From: an uncultured Caproiciproducens sp.
GTDB lineage: Bacteria; Bacillota; Clostridia; Oscillospirales; Acutalibacteraceae
Length of the DNA: 64,000 nucleotides
Direction: 5' to 3'
Assembly: GCF_963664915.1 (NCBI RefSeq)
Contig: NZ_OY761810.1
Span: 2,494,661-2,558,660, forward strand
Part shown: in pieces, positions 16,329 through 24,283 of the stretch
Layout of the letters: each line of letters begins with the position of its first letter
How positions within the stretch are numbered: position 1 is the stretch's first letter
Translations under genes and position numbers: made by a program
Notes under the pieces: generated by a model
The model's database searches: none
What the model was told of the DNA's origin: nothing
The model's input: the letters and a program-made list of their open reading frames with translations, nothing else

Positions 16329-16676
16329 CCGATTCTAAGAACCGGATAATAGAATATCGAAAGGATTGACGTAAAGGTATATTGCATTACAAATATTGTA
16401 GCGTTAGCTCCGATTGAATTAGTTTATTAAAAGATTACATTTGATAAATTCAATCTTAGAGTCATCTTTTCGTTGTAAAGGCAAAAGATTGTCATATTAA
16501 AAATGAGCTATTTGCGTGAACATATAAAATTTGCATGTAAAGCTATTATACTGTCCACTTTTGTTCTGTTATGTCGGAACAAGAACCAATGAAATGTCCG
16601 ATAACATTGTACTTTCCAATCATTGTCGGGAATATAAAAACAATTCTCAGAATACAATCATTGGGGTGATGTTACA
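16329..16676. other. AT-rich intergenic region without a recognised gene
   Basis: I find no ORF with a ribosome-binding site. A short dyad TTGTTC (16561-16566) / GAACAA (16577-16582) is the only symmetry noticed. GGGGTGAT at the end serves the TTG start of the next gene. Confidence 0.5.
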
Positions 16677-17105
16677 TTGAATAAAATCAGGAACTTTTTT
16701 TTAAAGGATATTTCTTTATTTTTGATTGGCGGGGACATTTACATATTTATGGAAATCTGTTATAGAGGCCGATCTCACTGGAGCATGTTTATATTGGGTG
16801 GCATTTGTTTTTTGTGTCTTGGATATATCAATCGATTTCTTTCGTTTGAAACTCCATTAACACTTCAAATGCTGATCGGAATGATTATGATTACGATTCT
16901 AGAGTTTATAACCGGTAATATCGTAAATGTTTATCTTGGTTGGAAAATTTGGGATTACTCGAAAGAGCCGCTCAATTTTTTGGGTCAGATCTGTCTTTCG
17001 GCAAGCATCGGATGGTATTTTCTTTCGTCAGTAGGAATTGTACTTGACGATTATTTTCGCTATCTGATTTTTGGCGAAGCTAAACCGCAATACCGTCTTT
17101 TTTGA
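16677..17105 (+). CDS. CmpB-like (PF06541-type) membrane protein
   Basis: This 142-residue protein has about four membrane helices. The C-terminal part WDYSKEPLNFLGQICLSASIGW matches the conserved signature of the putative ABC-transporter permease family CmpB, whose role is not established. No ABC ATPase lies nearby, so the transporter label should be read cautiously. The TTG start at 16677 has GGGGTGAT 6 bases upstream, and no ATG is better placed. Confidence 0.72.
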   Translation: MNKIRNFFLKDISLFLIGGDIYIFMEICYRGRSHWSMFILGGICFLCLGYINRFLSFETPLTLQMLIGMIMITILEFITGNIVNVYLGWKIWDYSKEPLNFLGQICLSASIGWYFLSSVGIVLDDYFRYLIFGEAKPQYRLF

Positions 17106-17131
17106 AAATTCATTTCTTATTCATTTTTGTA

Positions 17132-17160
17132 TTGACACATAAGGCTCAATATGATAATAT
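17132..17160 (+). promoter_or_regulatory. Promoter for tRNA-Leu
   Basis: TTGACA (17132-17137) is consensus and TAATAT (17155-17160) follows after 17 bases, 14 bases before the tRNA. Confidence 0.7.
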
Positions 17161-17174
17161 GTTTTAGTCGTCAT

Positions 17175-17261
17175 GCGAGAGTGGCGGAATTGGCAGACGC
17201 GCATGGTTCAGGTCCATGTGAAAGCAATTTCATGGGGGTTCAAGTCCCCCCCCTCGCACCA
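17175..17261 (+). tRNA. tRNA-Leu (anticodon CAG), CCA encoded
   Basis: The 87-base gene folds as a class II tRNA. The anticodon stem CATGG/CCATG holds the loop TTCAGGT, giving anticodon CAG (codon CTG). The long variable arm TGAAA/TTTCA and the T arm GGGGG-TTCAAGT-CCCCC are clear, and CCA is encoded. The acceptor stem GCGAGAG/CCCTCGC has one mismatch, A6 opposite C67; the other six pairs are Watson-Crick. It has its own promoter and terminator. Confidence 0.95.
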
Positions 17262-17297
17262 AACCCGGAATGGCAGTAATGCCGTTCCGGGTTTTAT
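17262..17297 (+). terminator. Terminator after tRNA-Leu
   Basis: AACCCGGAA pairs with TTCCGGGTT, with an inner GGCA/TGCC extension, followed by TTTATCATTTT. Confidence 0.85.
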
Positions 17298-17330
17298 CAT
17301 TTTGGGTACCTATTTCTTCATGATTTCGCA

Positions 17331-17359
17331 TTGACTGTGAATTCATTCAATGTTAAGAT
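17331..17359 (+). promoter_or_regulatory. Promoter for degV
   Basis: TTGACT (17331-17336) and TAAGAT (17354-17359) are 17 bases apart, 28 bases before the start codon. Confidence 0.65.
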
Positions 17360-17386
17360 GAGGAAAGCAAATGGAGGAGTAAATGT

Positions 17387-18259
17387 ATGAATAATTATGT
17401 TATTGTATCGGATGCTACATGCGACCTTCCGGTTGCTTTGTCTGAGCAGCTCGGAATTGTTATTATTCCAATGGAATTCACCATGAGCGGTAAAGTCTAT
17501 CAGCATTTTCCAGATGCTCGTGAAATGAGTTTTCACACCTTTTTTGAGAGGACAAAAAACGGAGAAATGTCCGTTACTTCGCAGATCAACAGTATTACCT
17601 ATGAAAAGTATTTTAGCCCAATTCTCGAACACGGGAATGACATTTTGTATATTGCGTTTTCATCATGTCTCAGCGGTACATATCAGGCTTCCCGGATTAC
17701 TTCAAACGATTTAATGGAACGGTACCCGGGCAGGAAGATTGTCTGCATTGATTCAAAGGCTGCTTCCGTAGGGGAAGGAATGCTTACTTATTATGCTGCT
17801 CAAAAAAAGCAGGAGGGACTCGGTCTTGACGAACTGGCCGAATGGGTAAGGGTCAATCGCGATCATATTTGTCACTGGTTTACCGTTGACGACCTGAATC
17901 ATCTTAAACGCGGGGGCAGAGTTTCCGCAGTAACTGCTGTGATTGGGACGGCACTGGGCATCAAACCTGTGCTTCATGTCGATACGGATGGAAATTTGAT
18001 TCCTGTTTCCAACGTGAGGGGACGTAAAAAATCCTTAGAGACACTGGTCGATCAAATGGCTAAAACTTGCGTTCATCCGGAAGATCAGACCGTTTTTATC
18101 GGTCACGGCGACGATATGGAAGCAGCAGAATTTTTAAAATCTCTTGTTGAAGAAAAATTTCATGTAAAAAACTGTATTATCAGTGATATGGGTCCTGTTA
18201 TCGGAGCCCATACCGGATGCGGTATTGCTGCATTGTTTTTTATCGGAACTGAAAAATAA
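17387..18259 (+). CDS. DegV-family fatty-acid-binding protein (FakB-like)
   Basis: DegV/FakB proteins hold a fatty acid for phosphorylation by a FakA-type kinase. The 290-residue protein begins with the family strand VIVSDATCDLP (5-15). It also carries VTSQIN, AFSSCLSGTYQ, DSKAASVGEGM, LKRGGRVSA and the C-terminal IGAHTGCGIAALFF, which line the lipid pocket in the family. ATGGAGGAG lies 7-8 bases before the ATG. No kinase gene is nearby. It is monocistronic, between a tRNA and a convergent pyrophosphatase gene. Confidence 0.92.
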   Translation: MNNYVIVSDATCDLPVALSEQLGIVIIPMEFTMSGKVYQHFPDAREMSFHTFFERTKNGEMSVTSQINSITYEKYFSPILEHGNDILYIAFSSCLSGTYQASRITSNDLMERYPGRKIVCIDSKAASVGEGMLTYYAAQKKQEGLGLDELAEWVRVNRDHICHWFTVDDLNHLKRGGRVSAVTAVIGTALGIKPVLHVDTDGNLIPVSNVRGRKKSLETLVDQMAKTCVHPEDQTVFIGHGDDMEAAEFLKSLVEEKFHVKNCIISDMGPVIGAHTGCGIAALFFIGTEK

Positions 18260-18270
18260 ATGCATGATGC

Positions 18271-18306
18271 GGAAAGGCTCCCAGCCATTAAGCCGGGAGC
18301 CTTTCC
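18271..18306. terminator. Bidirectional terminator between degV and hppA
   Basis: GGAAAGGCTCCC (18271-18282) pairs with GGGAGCCTTTCC around a 12-base loop. It lies between convergent genes; flanking T runs are short. Confidence 0.75.
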
Positions 18307-18328
18307 TTATAAGGAACATAATAACGAA

Positions 18329-20419
18329 TTAGTGGAAGATAGACAAAGTCAGGAACAAAGTGGACATCAAGGAAGAAACAAGAGAAACCACCGTAATCTG
18401 TGTGTTGATGGACGGACCTGCGGTATCCTTGAACGGATCGCCCACGGTGTCTCCGACAACTGCAGCTTTATGTGCATCGGATCCCTTGCCGCCATTGTTG
18501 CCGGATTCTATGTATTTTTTGGAATTGTCCCAGAGTCCTCCGGCATTGCTCATAAACAGCGCTAAAAGCAAACCGCTTATAATATTGCCGCATAGATAGC
18601 CGCCGATGGCCTGCACACCGCCTATAAATCCGACAAGAACTGTAATGATAATCGTCACAAGTCCCGCGGGAATTAACTCTTTCAGAGCGCCTGTGGTAGC
18701 AATTTCAATACACTTGTCATATTCGGGGACAATGCCTTCTTTACCTTCTTTAAGGCCAATGATTTCCCTGAACTGACGATGAATTTCTGCAACCATTCTC
18801 TGCGCGTTGCGGTCCACACCAAGCATCAGCATGGCGGAGAACACTGCAGGGACGGAAGCGCCGACAAGGATCCCGAAGAAAACGATTGGATTCATGATAT
18901 CGAAACCGGTGATCTGCTCTAAACCAAGCGCGATAGCGGAATCATTTACCTGACTGATAAATGCGCCGAGAAGCGCAATAACGGTTAAACCCGCAGCACC
19001 GATTGCGAACCCTTTTGTAACGGCTTTAACGGTGTTTCCCGCGCTGTCAAGCGCATCTGTGATTTCCAGAACATCATCGCCTAAATTACCCATTTCAGCC
19101 AGTCCGCGGGCATTATCAACAATAGGACCATAGGCATCGTTGGAGATAATCATACCGACAATGGAAAGCATGCCGACTGCTGCCATTGAAATGCCGAATA
19201 TAGCGTAGCCCGGTCCGATTGGGTCGCAAAGCTTGTAAGCAGCCAAAGCGGAAATTCCAATGCCGACCATTGCAGGAAGAGTGCTGAGAAATCCGTAGGA
19301 AATACCTGACAAAATGGTGAACGCCGGGCCTGTCTCGGAAGCTTTGGCCACATTATGCACCGGTTTTTTTGTATCGTCCGTAAAATAATCGCTTGCGACC
19401 CCGATGATGACGCCGACCAAAAGGCCAACTGCGCTCGCTCCCCAAATGCGCCATTCAAAGTGAAAAGCCCATGTAGCGGCTGCCGTTAAAATACCGAAAA
19501 CTGCTGTTGTAACATAAGTACTGCTATTTAATGCCTTTGTCGGATTACCGTGTTTGCCCATTCTGGCGGTGGCAACACCGATGATTGATGCAAACAATCC
19601 GATTGCTGCATAACAAAACACCATGCTTGCGTTGACTGTAGCGCCGGCAGCCTTGTCCAGAGAGGCTGCAATCACGAGTGCCGCTGCCATGGAAGCCACG
19701 TTGGAGTCGAATAAGTCTGCGCCCATGCCGGCAACGTCGCCCACATTGTCACCAACGTTGTCCGCAATGACTGCGGGATTTCTGGGGTCATCCTCAGGAA
19801 TGCCGAGTTCGACTTTACCCACCAGATCGGCGCTGATGTCGGCTGTCTTTGTGAAAATACCGCCTCCTGCTTTTGCAAACAGGGCAAGAGAACTTGCGCC
19901 AAAACTAAAACCAAGCAGGGCGGTGGTGTTGTTTGTAATCAGCATAACAAGCGTTACTCCAAGAAGGGTGCTCCCCACAACGGCCATGCCCATTACCGCG
20001 CCGCCGCGGAAACCGGACATGAAAGACGGCTTAATACCATTCTGTGCAGCCTCAGCTGTTTTGACATTTGCAATGGTGGCAATTCTAATGCCGATGACAC
20101 CTGCGACCGCAGAAAAAACGGTGCCGAACAGATAAGCGAGAGCCATAACCAAATTATCGAAAAAGTTGCCTTTCCATATTGGCGTTGGCAAAAATATAAG
20201 AATGAGAACTGCCGCGACACCGGCGAATTTTGCGAGAACCGTATACTCTTTGATTAAAAATGTATTTGCTCCATTTTTAATCAGTGTACCGACTTCCGCA
20301 ATGCGTTTGTTGGAAGACGGACGGTTCTTGACCCATTGAAACAGCCATGCTGCAAAAATAAAGGATAGTGCAGAAACCACAATAGAAACCATGTAGAAAA
20401 ACGTGACGGTGAATTGCAT
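18329..20419 (-). CDS. hppA: Membrane ion-translocating pyrophosphatase, K+-independent type
   Basis: This 696-residue integral membrane enzyme (about 16 helices) hydrolyses PPi and pumps protons (or Na+) across the membrane. The substrate site is clear: DISADLVGKVELGIPEDDPRN and DNVGDNVGDVAGMGADLFDS, with DNARGLAEM and a C-terminal KAAVVGDTVGDPFKDTAGPS. At the diagnostic position the motif reads GNTVKA with lysine K465; K+-dependent enzymes have alanine there, so this looks like a K+-independent H+-pump. AAGGAGC precedes the ATG. It is monocistronic. In a fermenter it would conserve energy from biosynthetic PPi. Confidence 0.96.
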   Translation of the reverse strand: MQFTVTFFYMVSIVVSALSFIFAAWLFQWVKNRPSSNKRIAEVGTLIKNGANTFLIKEYTVLAKFAGVAAVLILIFLPTPIWKGNFFDNLVMALAYLFGTVFSAVAGVIGIRIATIANVKTAEAAQNGIKPSFMSGFRGGAVMGMAVVGSTLLGVTLVMLITNNTTALLGFSFGASSLALFAKAGGGIFTKTADISADLVGKVELGIPEDDPRNPAVIADNVGDNVGDVAGMGADLFDSNVASMAAALVIAASLDKAAGATVNASMVFCYAAIGLFASIIGVATARMGKHGNPTKALNSSTYVTTAVFGILTAAATWAFHFEWRIWGASAVGLLVGVIIGVASDYFTDDTKKPVHNVAKASETGPAFTILSGISYGFLSTLPAMVGIGISALAAYKLCDPIGPGYAIFGISMAAVGMLSIVGMIISNDAYGPIVDNARGLAEMGNLGDDVLEITDALDSAGNTVKAVTKGFAIGAAGLTVIALLGAFISQVNDSAIALGLEQITGFDIMNPIVFFGILVGASVPAVFSAMLMLGVDRNAQRMVAEIHRQFREIIGLKEGKEGIVPEYDKCIEIATTGALKELIPAGLVTIIITVLVGFIGGVQAIGGYLCGNIISGLLLALFMSNAGGLWDNSKKYIESGNNGGKGSDAHKAAVVGDTVGDPFKDTAGPSINTQITVVSLVSSLMSTLFLTLSIFH

Positions 20420-20459
20420 TATACCAGCTCCTTGTTAATAAAAAGTTCATTTGTTCCGC

Positions 20460-20468
20460 ATTATATCA
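20460..20468 (-). promoter_or_regulatory. Extended -10 promoter element for hppA
   Basis: On the minus strand the sequence reads TGATATAAT, an extended -10, 41 bases upstream of the start codon. I see no good -35. The rest of the 285-base gap to the next gene is AT-rich, without a gene. Confidence 0.5.
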
Positions 20469-20704
20469 CGATGATTTATGTAAAAACAGATTAAAATAGA
20501 CGGTTTTTTATTTATATAATTATATAAATAGACGAATTATATAATTGGTTTTTAAATAATAATTTAAAACAATAAATTCATTAATATGTTTTTTATTGCA
20601 ATTTTATGGTAACTCAAGTATTATATAAAAGTGTGTAAAAAAACGTAAAGAAATTTGCCTACAATTTGTATAAGAAAATTTAGATATTAAGAGGATATGT
20701 TAGA

Positions 20705-21583
20705 ATGGCTTCATCAAAATCCCAAAGACGTTCCATCGGACTTATGGCTGCCTGTGCCGGTTTGTGGAGCATAGCAGGTATTTTTATTAAATTAATCCCA
20801 TGGAATCCACTGGTTATTGCGGGGCTCCGCAGTTTGATAGCGGCGGCCGTTGTATTTGTTTTTATGCGTGTAACCGGGCGACGGATTATCTTAAATTCAT
20901 CATCATTTCAAAGCGGTATTTTTATTGCTGCAACGTTTTTCGCCTTTGTATCGGCAAACAAGATGACCACGGCGGCCAATGCCATTGTGCTGCAATTTAC
21001 GTCTCCCGTTTTTATTTTAATTATTTCAGCATTGGTTTTTCATCAGCATTTTCATAAAGCAGATCTTATTGCCGTAGCGGTAACATTGTTCGGCATTTCG
21101 TTATTTTTCTTTGATAAGCTTGGTACCGGAAAGATGATCGGCAACTGTATTGCAATACTCGCCGGATTATTCATGGCAGGAATGTATGTTACTACCGGAC
21201 GTACGGATGACGATTCGCGTATGAGCGGTATTCTTTTTGGACATTTGTTTACCGCAATCGTTGGCGTACCGTTGATATTCGTTTTTCCAACGCCTGTTTC
21301 TTCAACTGCGGTGATGAGCATTTTAGCGCTTGGCATCATACAGCTTGGCATACCATACATATTATACGGCCTGGCCGTAAAAAACTGTCCGCCGCTTGCA
21401 TGTTCTTTGGTTGGTGCGATTGAGCCTTTACTGAACCCGGTTTGGGTGTTCCTTTTTAATGGGGAAAGGCCCGGACAGTTTGCGTTAGTAGGCGGAATGA
21501 TTGTCATCGCCGCCGTAACAGGCTGGTGCATTTGGAGGGATCGTTTTGTATCTCAGAATTGTCATAATGCGACAAATGGTTAA
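20705..21583 (+). CDS. EamA-family (drug/metabolite) transporter
   Basis: This 292-residue membrane protein has ten predicted helices in two tandem EamA repeats (about 10-140 and 150-275). Family features include GLRSLIAAAVVF in helix 2, an LQFTSPVFILI stretch in the first repeat and CSLVGAIEPLLNPVW in the second. Members export amino acids, nucleosides or other metabolites; the substrate cannot be told from sequence. AGAGGAT lies about 9 bases before the ATG. It is divergent from hppA. Confidence 0.85.
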   Translation: MASSKSQRRSIGLMAACAGLWSIAGIFIKLIPWNPLVIAGLRSLIAAAVVFVFMRVTGRRIILNSSSFQSGIFIAATFFAFVSANKMTTAANAIVLQFTSPVFILIISALVFHQHFHKADLIAVAVTLFGISLFFFDKLGTGKMIGNCIAILAGLFMAGMYVTTGRTDDDSRMSGILFGHLFTAIVGVPLIFVFPTPVSSTAVMSILALGIIQLGIPYILYGLAVKNCPPLACSLVGAIEPLLNPVWVFLFNGERPGQFALVGGMIVIAAVTGWCIWRDRFVSQNCHNATNG

Positions 21584-21623
21584 AACGCTCAATCTGGTAT
21601 TCGGATATTAAAATTAATTGGTG

Positions 21624-21660
21624 AGGATCAACGGCGGCTGCTGTTGGTCCTTCTTCGATT
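21624..21660 (+). terminator. Terminator after the EamA gene, overlapping the next promoter
   Basis: AGGATCAACGGC (21624-21635) pairs over 12 bases (two G-T) with GCTGTTGGTCCT (21640-21651) around GGCT, followed by a pyrimidine/T-rich tail. Its 3' arm contains the proposed -35 of the next gene. Confidence 0.65.
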
Positions 21661-21672
21661 TTGTGCTATAAT
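21644..21672 (+). promoter_or_regulatory. Promoter for alaX
   Basis: TTGGTC (21644-21649) and TATAAT (21667-21672) are 17 bases apart, about 33 bases upstream of the start codon. Confidence 0.6.
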
Positions 21673-21704
21673 AAATGTAAGTTTTTAAGAAAGCTGGAAA
21701 TAAA

Positions 21705-22868
21705 ATGAACCAGGGAACGGAAAAATTATATTATCAAAATACGTATTTGAAAACCTTCTCAGCAAAGGTTCTCAGCTGTGACAGACAGGGCGACTATTAC
21801 GGAGTTGTTTTGGAGAGAACGTCATTTTATCCGGAAGGCGGGGGACAGCCTGCGGATATCGGCGTGCTGAATACCGTAAATGTCTTGGATGTGCATGAAC
21901 ATAACGGCTATATTATTCATACAACGGATAAACCGCTGACCGTGGGGGCGGCTGTTACCGGTGGAATCAATTGGCCGCACCGTTTTTCACTGATGCAGCA
22001 GCATTCCGGGGAACACATCGTTTCGGGCATTATTAACCGCCTGTTCGGGCTGGACAATGTCGGCTTTCATATGGGTTCGAAGGCAGTGAGCATTGATTTT
22101 AACGGGGAACTCAGTCAGGACAACCTCGACCTTGTAGAGGCGTTGGCCAATGAGGCGGTTTACCGCAATATTGCGATTGAGACATCCTATCCTGCTGCGC
22201 AGGTACTTTCTGCACTCTCGTACCGAAGTAAAAAAGAGCTGTCGGGTGAAGTGCGCATCGTGACAATACCCGGTTACGATGTCTGTGCCTGCTGCGGCAC
22301 GCATGTTGTAAAAACCGGTGAAATCGGAATTATTAAACTTATATCCACGCAGCGATATAAAGGCGGCACGCGTATCGGCCTGCTGTGCGGCGGTAAAGCG
22401 GTCGACGATTATAATGAAAAAGAAAGCAGTGTTGGCGCTGTTTCCGTTCTTCTGTCCTCCAAGGCCGATAAAATTGAGAATGCAGTGGAACATCTGCTGG
22501 AAGAGAACAATGCTCTTAAACAACAGCTTGTATCTTTGAAAAATCAAATATTTGAATCTAAGGCTGCAGTTGTTCAAGTGGGTACAAAAAACATTTGTTT
22601 GTTTGAACCGGATCTGGCACCGGCGGATCTTCGTGCATTTTGCCTGCTGCTTTGTAAGCGCTGCAGCGGTGTTGCCGCGATTTTTTCAGGTGACGATGCA
22701 ACGGGCTATCAATATGCGGTGGGAAGCATGAATGAGGATGTTCGAGCATGCGGCAAAGAATTGAATAAAGCATTTGACGGAAGGGGCGGAGGCTCTAAAG
22801 AACTTGTGCAGGGGACCGCTGTCGGAGCGCGAGATAAAATCAAACACTTTATTGAAAGTCGCAATTGA
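21705..22868 (+). CDS. alaX: Alanyl-tRNA editing protein AlaX-L with DHHA1 domain
   Basis: This 387-residue protein is a free-standing trans-editing enzyme that removes wrongly attached serine or glycine from tRNA-Ala. The N-terminal half resembles the AlaRS beta-barrel (SFYPEGGGQPAD at 40-51). The editing domain has zinc ligands H100 and H104 (HSGEH) and C196 and H200 (CCGTH). A coiled coil (about 250-285) and a DHHA1 oligomerisation/tRNA-binding domain (about 290-385; GRGGGSKELVQG near the end) follow. It ends four bases into the next frame, so coupling with the threonine aldolase gene is likely. Confidence 0.92.
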   Translation: MNQGTEKLYYQNTYLKTFSAKVLSCDRQGDYYGVVLERTSFYPEGGGQPADIGVLNTVNVLDVHEHNGYIIHTTDKPLTVGAAVTGGINWPHRFSLMQQHSGEHIVSGIINRLFGLDNVGFHMGSKAVSIDFNGELSQDNLDLVEALANEAVYRNIAIETSYPAAQVLSALSYRSKKELSGEVRIVTIPGYDVCACCGTHVVKTGEIGIIKLISTQRYKGGTRIGLLCGGKAVDDYNEKESSVGAVSVLLSSKADKIENAVEHLLEENNALKQQLVSLKNQIFESKAAVVQVGTKNICLFEPDLAPADLRAFCLLLCKRCSGVAAIFSGDDATGYQYAVGSMNEDVRACGKELNKAFDGRGGGSKELVQGTAVGARDKIKHFIESRN

Positions 22869-22885
22869 TGGTTGGAGGATTGAAA

Positions 22886-23914
22886 ATGTACAGTTTTAAG
22901 AATGATTACAGTGAAGGTGCCCACCCGAAAATTCTGGAGGCGCTTGCAAAAGCGAGCGGGGAACAAAGCGGTGCATATGGAAATGATCGGCACAGTTTGC
23001 ATGCGGCTGAACTGATTAAACAGCATATTGGACACGGTGATGCCGAAGTGCATTTTTTTGAAGGTGGCACTCAGACAAATATGACCGCAATTTCAGCGTT
23101 TTTACGTCCTTATGAGGCGGCTGTTGCAGCAGAGACCGGGCATATCAACGTGCATGAAACCGGTGCGGTCGAAGCCACAGGGCATAAGGTAGTAACTGTA
23201 CATGCAGATGACGGAATGTTGACTCCAGGACTTGTTCAGGGAATTCTTGACGGGTACACGGATGAGCATATGGTCAAGCCGAAACTGGTCTATATTTCCG
23301 ATTCTACTGAAATAGGTACTATCTATACCAAGGCATCGCTTTCTGCTTTAAGTGCGTTCTGTAAAGCAAACCAGCTTTATTTGTATCTGGATGGCGCGCG
23401 GCTGGGGTCGGCGCTTACATCGGATGAAAATGACCTGACAATGAGGGATTTGGCTGATCTTACCGATGCTTTCTATATAGGTGGTACAAAAAACGGCGCT
23501 TTGCTGGGGGAAGCTCTTGTTATTTGTAATTCTGCACTGAAAGAAAATTTTAGATATATGCAAAAGCAAAGAGGTGCCATGCTTGCCAAGGGTATGGTAC
23601 TGGGAGTTCAGTTTGAGGAATTGTTTCAAAATAATTTATATTTTGAAATGGCAAAACATGCGAATGAGATGGCCGCATTCATGAGAAAAGTAATTGCAGA
23701 GGCTGGATTTAGTTTTTTATCTCCGTCTCCAACCAATCAAATCTTCCCCGTCCTGCCCAATCCTTTCATTGAAAAACTCAGCACGAAATACGCTTTTGAG
23801 TTTTGGACAAAAATAGATGAATCGGCATCAGCGATTCGCCTTGTCACTTCATGGGCAACGCCAAAAGCAGAAGTGGATTATTTTGTAAGAGATTTTCTTG
23901 ATTTTATGCATTAA
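22886..23914 (+). CDS. ltaE: Low-specificity threonine aldolase (PLP-dependent)
   Basis: The enzyme splits threonine or allo-threonine to glycine and acetaldehyde. The PLP-binding lysine is K202 in YIGGTKNGAL; D169 and R172 lie in DGARLGSAL, and HETGAVEATGHK and FFEGGTQTN form other parts of the site. The ATG at 22886 has TTGGAGG 8 bases upstream and gives 342 residues, normal for the family. It follows alaX by 17 bases. The family is close to beta-eliminating lyases, but the motifs fit aldolase best. Confidence 0.9.
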   Translation: MYSFKNDYSEGAHPKILEALAKASGEQSGAYGNDRHSLHAAELIKQHIGHGDAEVHFFEGGTQTNMTAISAFLRPYEAAVAAETGHINVHETGAVEATGHKVVTVHADDGMLTPGLVQGILDGYTDEHMVKPKLVYISDSTEIGTIYTKASLSALSAFCKANQLYLYLDGARLGSALTSDENDLTMRDLADLTDAFYIGGTKNGALLGEALVICNSALKENFRYMQKQRGAMLAKGMVLGVQFEELFQNNLYFEMAKHANEMAAFMRKVIAEAGFSFLSPSPTNQIFPVLPNPFIEKLSTKYAFEFWTKIDESASAIRLVTSWATPKAEVDYFVRDFLDFMH

Positions 23915-24158
23915 GATAAGTTCATACTATGATGCTTTTCTTATGTCATATTTTGAATACATAATGATTATTATTGAAAGAATAATCAAACAATATTGGG
24001 ATCAAATGTCGAAATGCGAGAAAACAATTCCGGTTCAAAAGGCTGGATTGTTTCATACTTTCGATACGATCTCACTATTTTTTTGAAGGTTTGGCTTGTG
24101 TTTATGTGACTATTATTGCTAATTAATCACGCTTTTTTATATATTCATTTATATTGTA

Positions 24159-24187
24159 TTGCAAATCCAAGTAAGCTGTGATATATT
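24159..24187 (+). promoter_or_regulatory. Promoter candidate for the thl-crt-hbd-bcd-etfBA operon
   Basis: TTGCAA (24159-24164) and TATATT (24182-24187) are 17 bases apart, leaving a leader of about 90 bases. Confidence 0.6.
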
Positions 24188-24206
24188 TAACATAGGTTAT
24201 ATGTTA
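24188..24206 (+). promoter_or_regulatory. Palindromic operator candidate at the operon start
   Basis: TAACATA and TATGTTA form a perfect 7-base inverted repeat with a 5-base spacer, directly after the proposed -10. Its position would let a bound protein block initiation. It does not match the Rex consensus TTGTTAANNNNTTAACAA, so the regulator is unknown. Confidence 0.45.
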
Positions 24207-24283
24207 TATATAAAAGTATGTATTAAAAAGAGTGATAATTCGCAGTTGTATGAATTGCAAAAAAATGAATGGAGGAAATTTTT

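Larger units (their letters stand above)
23915..24283. other. Regulatory intergenic region before the fermentation operon
   Basis: I see no gene. AAACAAT-CCGG / CTGG-ATTGTTT around 24023-24055 can form an imperfect hairpin that may end the aldolase unit, but a direct T tract is missing. The promoter and palindrome for the next operon lie at 24159-24206. The leader downstream is AT-rich and ends in GGAGG before thl. Confidence 0.5.

Noticed and set aside
16504-16593. 29-codon ORF in the gap before the CmpB-like gene
   Set aside because: No ribosome-binding site, too short, and the composition is that of the AT-rich gap.
19623-20135. 170-codon plus-strand ORF opposite hppA
   Set aside because: It is the mirror of a highly conserved gene with low-complexity Ala/Pro/Thr translation; a shadow frame.
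23944-24086. 47-codon ORF after the threonine aldolase gene
   Set aside because: It has no ribosome-binding site or codon pattern to support it, and lies in an AT-rich promoter region.
24188-24206. Reading the operon-start palindrome as a Rex site
   Set aside because: The half-sites face the other way (TAACATA..TATGTTA) and the spacer differs from TTGTTAANNNNTTAACAA. It is kept only as an unassigned operator candidate.
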